A model generated the notes under the pieces. That model worked only from the letters and a program-made list of their open reading frames with translations. It was not told the DNA's origin and ran no database searches. Below, piece by piece: positions 23,112 through 35,100 of a stretch of 48,018 nucleotides of DNA (positions are counted from its first letter, which is position 1; each line of letters opens with the position of its first letter). The stretch spans positions 1-48,018 of the IMG/VR virus record IMGVR_UViG_3300017697_003800; one strand, given 5' to 3'. This stretch comes from a virus. A program made the translations under genes and the position numbers.

Positions 23112-26100
23112 TTATTCAGGTGCGTTTGTAGGCTCATTAGCAATGAATTTAGCCTGTTGTGTGCTTGAAGCCTGTAATCCTTTACCATCTGCTGGATTAC
23201 CGTCTAATGCCGTGTACCAAACCTGTCCTTTCTTGTGTAATATTTTGATCTGTGTTCCTGAAGCGGGTGCTGTGCTTAAAGTTACGGCAGTTGTGCTTCC
23301 ATCCACAGAATAGTTGATAGTTGATCCATCCTCGCTAGTAAGCAACAATCGTTGGCCACCAATGAATATGTCTAACTCACTAGCGGATGATGGTGTTTGT
23401 GATAGTGCGAATGTAAGTGTACTGCCGTCACCTGTGAAGGTGTTGGTGTACACTGTGTCCGCATAAGGGATGGTTTGAGTACCAGACGTATCTACCACTT
23501 CCGTGCCTGATCCATGCTCCTTAATTCCTGTACCAAGTGTTCCACGTCTTAGTTGTCCCAACGTGTTACTTGATTTTGTAAAATATTCTATTCTCTCTTT
23601 ATCTATGAATATGACTCCTGGAGTATTGCTTGCCACGTCCGGTGTTGGCAACACAGTTGCATCTGCCACTGTGATTGTTTGTGTGCCTTCTGTCATATCT
23701 ATTGTTAATTTTGTAGTCGCATTTTTTGAAATACGTTTGTAGAACGTTCTGTTCATCATGTCTTTGAATATCCTGAATCCCGTGGCATTTACCGCTGAAT
23801 CCACTGCGAAGTACATTACGTCAAGCCTATCCGATGATGTAATTGTTCTACCATTGATTGTTATTGTGTTTCCGCTGACTGTGTAATCTGCACCTTGTAC
23901 CAATTGTTCACCATTCAACCACACATAAGTGTAACCTGCGTTTAGAGTGTCAAATCTCAATTTGAATACACCGCTCGGTCTGCCTTCTAACACTTCCCTC
24001 CTCTGTTTCATGCCAAGGGCATTGTTAAATGTTGTCACAGAGAGTACATTACTGGCGCTTAAACTGTAAGGCGATGTAATAGCACTTGGTATCAAAATAA
24101 TATCGGTCCCTTCATTGTAGTACTGATGATCGACAAGTGTTGATATACAAATCACATCAGTAGAAGTCGGCACAGACGCTGTGACAAATTCAATGTTTTG
24201 ATTTCCTATGTCAACCGTGTAGTCGGTATTCAAATCTTTTTTGGTTCCATTCACATACACTTCTACTTGCGAAGCGGCAGTGATCGTCTTAGCAGGATCG
24301 ACTGTCGAGTCATCTGCAAGTCCCGATACAACTCCGTAGGTGTAAGTGCTTCCGTCACCAACATAATAAGTGTTGTCTGGTCCACGTAGCACCCTGCCAT
24401 TGACCTCTACTGTTGTGAGACCAGAGAACGGTCCTATCGCACCAGGTGGATATGTTAACGTGTATCTGTTTGTCGATCCATCATATGTTATGGCTTGGTT
24501 TCTCACACTTGCATAACTTCTTGTAGATGTTGCTGACTTGTTGAACCCGGCTATCTGTATATAAGAACTTGCCGCCGGCGCCGAACTAAACACAACTGTG
24601 ATTGTGTTTGCTGTCGTACTAGTTGTGTACGCTGAGGTTGGCACGCCATCTACTGTAACATAAATGTCAGAAGATGTTGAATCTAGATTAAACTCGCCTC
24701 TCGTCGAAGTAAAGAATGAAGTAGTACTACCGTCTCCTGTGAATGAGTTCAACACTCTGTAATTTTCTCCTGATATAGCAAACACTTTAGTTGAAATCTG
24801 TGAGTAATTTGCAGGTGCAGTGTCAAATGTAATTGTTTTGTTTGCAATGTCAATAGTATAATCAGACACTGTTGAATCTAATGCACTGCCTTTCTGAACC
24901 ACACCGTCCACTGCAACAGTCACTGATCCAAGTGTCCCTGGATAATCACCGATGCTGTATGTGGTTGTACTTCCGTTTCCTTTGTAATTTTTCTCACTTA
25001 TAAACGGTACACCTGACTCTGGTGATGTGTAAACTTTAATATCTAGAGTGTCAAATATTTGGCCTGGCACAGTTTCTTCTGGTGCATAACTTGTATCAGG
25101 TGTTACAAAACCGTCACCTTCTAATACAATATCGCTAGGTGCGTGACCTAATGCCGAAGTGAACAGTCCACCTTTGATAATTGAATCTAAAGTCCTATCA
25201 TCTGTTGGTGTAAGCACACCATCATCATCGAAAGGAATGAACTCAACCAATGCGTTGATTTCAGGTACCTCACTTATGGTGAAACTTACAGTAGATCCAT
25301 CTCCTCGGATCACATCTGATAGTTTTTTACGTGTGCTGTCATCCTGCGTTAGGTAAACCTGGTAAACTTCAGTTGATGCTGGTGCAGTATCAAAAGTGTA
25401 TGCCGCTGTTGATCCATCGGCTGTGAACGCTTTAATTCTTGACTCTCCGTAGTTGTCCCATGGGAAGTCATACCAACCCGCTTTGTCCCAACTTTGGTCT
25501 TGTGAGAACAACAATCCTGTTACCATTGTTCCGCCGTAGTCAACACCGGTCATCACTTGGTCTAATTCATTGCCTGGCATTCCAGATCCTGGAGTGTAGA
25601 AACCTTTTGTCCTGTCCGCCGCTGTGAGACCTGTCTCGTTGCCTAATACTTTGTACACACTTCCTATGTTGTCATCAAAGTCTGTGCTTGATGTGAATGC
25701 GTTTGTTACTTTGTACAATTGATTGTTGTATCTCAATAGGTCATTGTATGCGTATGCAGTAGATGCCGTCCAATCCACTACCCTGGATGTGCTTGACACC
25801 CTATCAAATTTTATCGTTGTGTCAAAGTCCCTTACTAGATCGTTATTCAAGTTTGCGTAGGCCTTGGCTGTGTCTGTTGGTGTGGTACCATCTGTCTTAC
25901 CGCCTGACAGTACAATAGTTGGTGTTGTTGTGTAGTTTGCACCGATGCCTGTCACATTAACTTTTGTTACTGCACCATTTTGTATGATTGCTGTGGCAGT
26001 TGCCGCAGTGGTAGTAGGTGCAACATATATCTTGAAAGAACCAGATTTATCACTCTGTGCTTCATTAACCGATGTTGTTGGGCCATAGAACGTTCCAGTC

Positions 26101-29100
26101 ACCCCATCAAAGGTGTATGACTTGGCTGTTCCTGCTCCTGCATTCTGCTTGTCGTATATCTCCGCCTGTTTCTCACTAGTGAACAACGGATAGAAGTATC
26201 CAAACTGTCCGCTTGATGCACCCAATGAGCTTGTGTCTTGTATTTGGAATGGGCCTGTTGATCCTGTAGTACCTCCTAGTATTGTCACGGTAGGTGCTAC
26301 CTCGTATCCTGAACCTCCTGCCGTGACTGTGATCGACTGCACATACTTCTTGTGATAGTCGTACCACATCTGGTATGGAAACTCTGTTAATTTTTCTGTG
26401 TCTGATTCAATGTCAAGACTTCTGATCTTCCCTGTTACGGTATCATAGAAAGTTGGGTTATCAAAGTCTGAATAGATACCATCTTGTGTCTCTGTCTTGT
26501 CATATCCCAGTCTGTACTCTCTGAGTTTTGTGTGAAAAGGTTTGACCTCATTTATGTAGTTTTCTATCCATGAATCCGTTCCTGTCGTGTAGGTCTTTCT
26601 CTGGTCTAGTTGTCTCACACTGTTCTTAGCATTTATAAAAGATGTCTTGAACATCCAGTCCACGTATGTCTGTTCAGACAACACTTTTCTGAGTCCTGTG
26701 AAGAACAAGGTGTTATATTCTCCGGCTAAGTCATTAATGAAAAGGTCGTCCCTCAATGCCGTCAACACTTTCCTTGTCTCAATACTTGGCTCTTGATCAA
26801 AGAAGTTGTCATCGAAAGTGTCCTCACCAGCAAAACCTGTTGCCTCCTGAGAGTAATCATAAAGTTTAGTGCTTAATCTTATTGTTCCATTTTCTGTCCC
26901 AACGTTTTGCCAACCGTCTGCTGTTTTCATAAACAACTTCCACCCGCCGGTGTCTGCGTTTGTAACTTTGACATGTTTGCCTATCGCGAGGTCTAAAGTG
27001 TCTAACTCGTATTGAAACTTGACCTGCTTGTCAATTGGAGTGTTTTCGCTGTGGATCATTTCATGGACTGCAGGATCTGTGCCATACCAATCTGTGTAAC
27101 TCCAGTATGCGGAGGTATTATAGGTCTGAAGTTTAGTCCTAGACCACGTAGTGCCGTCCCAGTTGTATATTGCCCAAAAGTTGTCGGCCGTCTCGTCTGC
27201 TTTGACCAAGTAGTTTGTTGTTCCTGATATGTCTGCTGTGTTCAAATAGGTTAATTCTGCATAGGTGTCAACGGTAGCGTCCCATTCAAGGCTCTGTGCT
27301 GTAGGTTCTGGATCTTTCGAGTCTAAGTTCGATAGACTAATCTGTCCCACTAATTGATTTTTCTTCAACACTGTGTTTGCATAGTCTATAATCTCTTTCA
27401 ATGCGTCATACCTGTCAACATACCAACTCTGCCTTGGCCTGATATTGTTACCATATCTCTCATTCAATGGAAGATCTAGATCAGGTACAATGTCTCCTGT
27501 AGAATTATTTCCTATCAATGAGTCCCACCAACGTGTCTCTATTTGATTTCCGGGCCTATATTGTGGATCACCTTCCCTGGCCAATTTCCACACACTATGG
27601 GCATCACCCTCAAAGGTGTTGGTTCTGATGTCTATATTCAACACTATATCGTCTTTGTTCAAATTTTTTAAATTGTTTAATAAAAGTTTATTAGTGTCTG
27701 TAACACTGTAATACTTGTGTCCGAATGCTATAGGATTTTCAATTAGGTTGGCGACAAAGGCCACTGTGTTCTTCCTGTGTTGGTGTGCGTGTCTTTCACT
27801 GTCGGCTGTCTCTCTTGGCAGTGTAGTCTTTCCTTTTACCCAATAGTAATAGTAGTTTACGAAACTGTCTAGTCGTGAATCGTATTTTTGTACAACAGTG
27901 TACTGCGAGTCATCGCTATACAGTGCAGTTCCTAATTGCTGTTCGCTTGGTAAGAGCCTTGACTCAACCCATTCGTAAACATCTATGCTTGAACCAGGGA
28001 AGGTCTGGCCCCAGTGGTTGTGTTTGTATTCCTGTGTGTCCTGTTCGTACCAAAGCCATTTAACCGTTGATAGATCCCACCATACCTCACCTATGTGTTT
28101 CTCCTTCCATGGTGTCTTGACGTTAGCGTTTGGTCCAACGTTGTATGTCGCTGGATCCCAGGCAGTCTTGATGTTTATCTCTCTGTCAGCAACGCCTAAA
28201 ATCCTGCCCTTTATTGGATCATAAAGATCATAGTAGTCTCTTATTTGTTTTGATTTCTTGTCAAACTCAAAAACCTTGCCCAACTTATCTGTGTCCATCA
28301 GTGCTGTCTCTGTCACTAGATTCTTCCAAGCATACTCGCCATTGACTGTGAGGTCATAGCGAGATACTGTCCCGTCATTGACTATCTTGGTGCTACCGTC
28401 TGTTGCTGTGTTGCCGTCATCATTAGGTGCACCAACGAATACTGAATTATCTATCATGCAAACTCCACGACCAAAGTCATCCTCTGCTGACATGTTTCCT
28501 GACATCAGACGATCATCTATAATAAATTTTGTGTTGTACATAGTCGCCGTGAACGCACCGCCTGATCCTGTGTTGCTGTCAACTATGCCGGTGTCTTGCA
28601 AGTCAAACGTTGTCTCTCCTGAATCAAATTTCATATCTCTAGAACTTGCAAAGTTCTCCGCACCAATCACTATCCTGTTTCCCGAATGGTTTATATCTAA
28701 TGTTGTACCAAATTTCATGTTAATGTTTGAACTTGGAGCACTTATAGTTTGCTGTAAAGTGTACGTGTTGGTAGAACTATCAGCATTCCATTTGTAATAG
28801 TACACAGCACCTGCGTCTGTATTTTCCACACCATCAACTCCTGGTGCTCCTACTATCAACGTAGTTCCGTCTTTACTCATTGCTATTGAATCACCAAAGG
28901 CAGTGTTGATAGATGATCCATCACTGGTCACGCCTGTCAATGTCTGTGCCAATACGAATGAATTCTGTGTGCTTCCGTCATTGCTCTGTGATGTCTTGAT
29001 GAATATCTCTACCTTGCCAGCGTTGCCTGGTGCTACGGAACTTACAGCAAGTATGTCTCCGTTGTCGTTGGCCTGTATCCTGTGTCCAAATCGCTGTCCT

Positions 29101-32100
29101 GAACCACCTGCCGGTGCCTCTATGGTGTAGTCCTGTGTCCAACGATCATAAGTTGACCCGTCTGCACCCACTCCCCACGTGTACATGTACACTCGACCCC
29201 TGTCGTTGTCATGTCCTGGTGCCGAAACGAAAAGATACTTGTCTGCTGTTGATCTGATTGATGAGATTCCTGGTTCAGATATCTTGTGGGCCCAACCAAA
29301 ATTAGCATTTTCATTCAACGTTGATCCATCAGTTGGAGGACGTAGAGTTGATAACACTCCATACTTGAACGTCGACGAATCCCATACAAATATTTTTATC
29401 AAACCTGCATTCTGTTGTCTCGTGCTTCCGTCGGCATCTAATGTATTAGTGTAAGGGCCACCTGCTACCACAAAGTTTTCGTCTGTACTGATAGAAAGTG
29501 ATTCTCCAAGTCTGCCTGTGTTGTCGTCTCCTGCTGTGGTTGTGACTGTTGCCTGTGTCTGTAACTCTGTTCCTGCCTCAGTGGAAGACCTGAACAGGAA
29601 GGTTACCTGCCCTTGTCCCTTGCCTGGTGCTGATACGACAACTGTTCTTCCATCATTACGTGCCACGATCCTGTGTCCAAACTCCTGTTCCGCTGTGCTG
29701 GCATCTGGAGAAAGAACCAGCCCTCTGGTATATGGATCTTGTTTTTCGTACACACGCCACAGGCCTGATGTATCAGCATCTGCAAAAACTTTGTCGCCTA
29801 GTTGTTTAATTGCATCATTCTTGTCTATGTATTCATTGTGTTCTAGTAGGTCATTGACGTTATCCATAGATGCTAATCTAACCGATATGAATTTGTATAT
29901 ATTTCCGTAACTGTCCGCCGTTGACCCGTCCTCTAGTTCGGGGACGAATCCCACGTTACCGTCATAATCTATTATTACCGTCTTGTGGTCTGGTGTTGAA
30001 CTTACCTGGTACACCCCGTTCAGTGATATTTCTTGACTGTGAGATATTGCAAAATAATCTGCCTGTGTGGTTGTCGATCCTTCCGTCAAATTGTGAGAAC
30101 CTGTGAACGTGATCAGTAACTGTGTGGAATCATTGATTAATTGTAAGTTTGCTATCTTTATGCCGGCGCTCGTGATTCTTAACACGTCCCAATCGCTATT
30201 GCTTTTATTTGCTACCCATATCAAGTCATTGTTTGATATGGCATCAATATCTAAATTGAGGATTTCGTCTATTCTAAACGCAGTGTGTTGTACCTGTTGC
30301 AGTTGTGGATATCCTGCTGTCTTTAACACCTGTACCGTGTCTCTGTTTAAACTTTCCTTGGTATAGTCCAATCTCTTGAATGTCGTGGACGCAGTGTACT
30401 CTACCGGTTTATAGTAAAGATTATCTTTGACTATCGTATCTGATCTACTGTATTCAACTGTGTCATTTGATGTGTCTAATAATTCTATACTCTGTGGGTC
30501 TGCTGTTATCTCATTGTCCTTGAGAACAATTTGTATGTTCTCTATAGAATCTGTGTTACCGAATGCGCCGGTTCTGATCATCCATTCTGGATATAAATCA
30601 AGTGTGATGTCCTCTCCCTCGTACTTGGCTTTCAATATTCTGTCTATGGCATTCTGCGTGCCTTTCTCTCTGATGTATCCTTGGTAGAACTTGTACTGTG
30701 AAACATCATTGACAAAAAGATTCTCTAGGTAGTCCCTGCTTTGATAACCAGTTAATCTCTGTGCCAACTGTTGTTGTGATTCATCAAAATTGTTTGTCTC
30801 TAACTCATAAAAATCATTAAACTGTGATATCTTGTACTCGAAGTTGGGAATAAGTTGTGAGGCTGGCTTGTTGTCCTTAAGCGTCCAACTAGACTTTTCA
30901 AAAGTTGTACCGGAGTTGTGGTTAATTTTTGTAACATAGAACTTACCTTGGTACTCCACACTGTCACCAATCCTGTAATCTGTGTTTGCCGTCCAGTATG
31001 TGACCTGTGCGGCATCGAATACGAAGCCTGGTGCATAGTAGTCTCCGTTCCACCCTGCTGTCTTCCATCCAACTAATTTCAATCTCTGTTGTCTAAATCC
31101 TGAGAATGGTTCATATATTATGTCTGCAAACACTGTGCTGTTGTCAAACAACAACATATGTTCCTTCTGTACCGTGTTCAATGCTACGTGATATAGTCCT
31201 ACAGTATCAGATTTTATACCCAACTCAAATGTCTTTCCTATCCTCTTGGTCGATATCTCTTTGATGTCAATCTTCCTGCCACCTGAATCAAGTAACGAAT
31301 AGTCTCCTGCAAGATTTCTCAACTGTCCCACTACACTATTATTTGTATCTAACTCAAAGCCATCTGCGGCAGGTGACACAGTGATGGCCGAGCCTGGTGC
31401 CCATTCTTGTGTTGTCCAGAACAAAAATTCTCGAACAGCACTCGACCAGTTCAATACTTCTTTAATTTCTTTTGAAAATTTGTTGAACCTGAACCCTTGC
31501 TTTTCTAACCAGTGCCCGTAACCAAACAAGAAGTCTGCAACATCCTGTATTGTGTCGAACACATGGCCATAAGGTATGGTCTGTGTAGTTTCTTGGTATG
31601 ATGTATACTGTTCGACCACGTTCGAACCCTGAACAGATACTGCTTTTGTCGTTGTTGTTTTAACAGGATAGTTGAAATTGAAGTAAGGTTTAACAGTGCT
31701 GTAACCCAGTACTTTATATCCTCCTAACAGGGTCGATCCATCCTGACTGATATCTGTGTTCAACTCAATCAGCACACCCGAGTAATAGAAACTCTCTACA
31801 GGATTAGAAGTTCTGAATAATATCTTGTAGTTTTCATCCGGTATAAATTTTGATCCTGATGTTGATCCTGGTGATACACTGTCAGTTAAAATTTTTATAT
31901 TGTCTTTGTCTGTGAATCCACCTAATTTGTATGCTAACTGCACAGACAGATTCTTCATCTTGTCGTAGTAGAAGGCCTTGCTGTCTAGATTCCTTGATAT
32001 TAGATAATTTATCACAAACGGTTGATACCCCGCCGTTTGATATCTTGTTGTGATATCTGTTGCTAGATCTGTTTCTGTCTCCAAATGATACTTGGAAGTT

Positions 32101-35100
32101 GCTAAGGTTCTTCTTATGCCAGTCTCTGTGTATATTTGGTTTCCTGACGTGTTCGTTGTTAACCTAGATGGATCAAAAAGATTAGTAAAGAACTTGGCAG
32201 GTTTAGTCAATGCCAATGCTTTTGTCACTGTGAAAGGATAAGCACTGGATCTCCTCCATGACGTTTCCGCTGGTGCTTGATCTCCAAACTTCCAAGCATT
32301 CTGTCTTCCTGGTATGTCAAAGTTATCAACCAATCCTGCCGCTAATGGGTCTAGTAGGTTTCCTGATGCGTCGACTGGTAGATAGTTTTTAATTAATGGT
32401 TTCCCATATCTTCCGGGTTCTGTTGCTATTGCATTCCATAACACATCGTTGCCTGACGTGTATGGGGCGGTTCCATAGGTGGCGTCCCATGTGCTGGGTT
32501 TCTCTGAATGTCCTAGCATCTCCCATGGTCTCACATGAGGAGCGTCAGTGTCGTAGAAATATTTGTATATGCCTCTCCAATGTCCTGGCAGGTTTTCACC
32601 GATCAGTCTACCTTTTGATCTTGCGTAGTTGTACGTGAATGGCGATCCCTCTGAGAAACCCGTGTTGTTGATGTACTGCACATTATTACGTCCCGCCCAC
32701 TGATAGAAGTCTGGGCCCATCACACTATCTATTTCCTGTAGTGTGTATTCAGTTGACGTAAAAGCACTTGGCGACACATCATGTATGTCAATCAATGCTG
32801 AATCATATTCTACTTTTATGTTGTTGTAAATTCTTTTTTCAAGTTCTAAAATTAAATCATCACGCTCATCTCCATATGCCTTTATTATGGAACCATCGTG
32901 TTTCCTGATCACCGCTGTGTCGGTCAAATAAGTTGTGTCTGTGAATGCCTCAGGAGTAAACTTAGGATACATTCCTAGTTTGGTCGGTGATGGAGGCATG
33001 TAACTACCTGTAGTGTCTGCATAGTCCTTTATCAATATCTTGTCGCCTTCTGCCAGTGTCTTACTAATGCTAATACTGTCGTCTGTTGTGCTGAATGTGT
33101 AATCTGTTCCTAAAAGTAGTTGTACTCCATTGAGATAAACGTACACTGCCCTGTTGCTCAAAGTTTTTATATCGTGTTGTGAGTCTAGTGCATAGTCGGT
33201 CTGTGAGGATCCCATCACTGTATATGATCTTGTTGAAACATTCTCTCCCCAGCCCGCCATGTCTTCATAGTAGAACGGGAAAGTGCTGTTCCTGCCTGGT
33301 GTGATTGCTGTGATTATCTCATCGACTCTATCAGCGGCCACTCCCTCATATGCTGTTCCTGTTGCGTGTGTTAAGAATGCGTTATACCATTTCTCGTACT
33401 CCTGATTGACGTAGTCCGTTGCTGATATAAAGTTGGCTTGCTGATCAATAATGTTGAACACAGCAGGAAGCAATGGTCCCTCGTGCTGTTGTATACTACC
33501 ACCCCTCAATCTAGCATTTGGTTTGTCCCGTAGGTTCGATACGCCTGGTATAGAACCCGTAACGTCCTGGTTTTTGTCAAGTATATCTCGTACATGATTC
33601 AAAATCTGTCCAAACGTGAAAGTTCCCAACTGATTGTTGAGAGCGTTAGTAGACAGGTTTTCAGGTATTTCGTATATGCCTTTGTTGGCCAACTTGTCAG
33701 CACTACTGTGTGCCGCTATCCGTATCTGGTCATCAGTCTCCAGTGCTTTTACAAATTTTACATATTTGTTTTTTGTTCCTGTTTCCAGGGTGTAATCGGT
33801 ATTCAGTGTTTTCCTAGAACCATTAACCGATACTGATACTTCCAAATCTGTTAGGTCCGCTGAATCTTTATAAAAATCTATAGGGAATAACCGTTTCTCG
33901 GTTGGGTTTACTATGAAAGTCCTGATAACACGCTGTCTGCTTTCGATTTTTCTTTTTATCCAGGAACCCCTTGAGTTGTGTGTGCTTCTACCTGTCGTGT
34001 AGTGCAGGTGCCCTTCGGCTAAATTCTTTGTTATTGTTTTCGATCCACTCTTGAAAGTAAATGTGCCTGACGTATGATCAGATTCGAACACAATGTCTCC
34101 AACATTATTGATGGTGTTGTACTTTACCTTTATTCCCAGTACGGTGTCAGTTGTGGCCGTGTCTGATGTTGCAAAAGAGAAAACCTTCGCTCCGGTAAAA
34201 CTTGAATTGGGATATGTCGTAGCATCGTCGAAAGATGTGTGATCGTTGTCCCACATGCCAAACAACGGCTGTTGATTAACTCCTGTTTTCTGTTGTGCTT
34301 CAACGAAAGTCTCTGCGGTGCTGTTATAACGGAAAGTCTTGCCTTGGTTTATTGTTCCAAACTCTATGAATATAGAGTCTTGGTCTGCTGGTGTGGTATC
34401 AGACGCTTCTGTTAGATTTATAACCTGTGTGGAGTCTCCCGCTGTTACAAAGTTTACATCATATATCTTGTTCTTGACTGTAGGATCCGTGTCAGCCGCA
34501 AATACAACTCTCATTCCATCTGCTAGTGCTAGTCCGTCAATGATGTAACCTGTCTGTCTAACTACGTTGCTAAAAGCATCGGTAGTCACTGTGTCATACA
34601 GTGTTACTGATTTCTTTGCTACTGTGCCGTGATTGTAAAGTGCTAATCCAGAATCAAATTCTATTATGGGTCTTTTGGCTCTATCGTCCTCGTTTAGATC
34701 TGGCGTGAATCCGTTTACTTTTGCAGTCTCCTCTATGACGGACCTGTGAAACCATCTGTTGTATCTCGACCAGGCATTCTGATCACGTGAATCTCTTTTT
34801 ATTGTGATGTGGTCCTTTGCCTCAGGTAGGTAATATGCTTTTGCATATGGTCGCGAATCATACCCTGCTTGGTCATACAATATAGTTGTTTCTGTTGCAT
34901 AACTGCCCGGTGTCATTAGGTCTTCAACGTCGGTCAATGTTATCGCTTCGCCAACCCCTTCAACGTAATATTCTTTGTCTTGGTACGTTGTCGCCACCAA
35001 CGAGTTTGTAAATTTTATCTTCATGCCGTTGGATAGATCTAAAGTCCTTAGGCTGTAATTTTTTGCTCCAACTATGTCATCCTCAACATTGATCGCAGTT

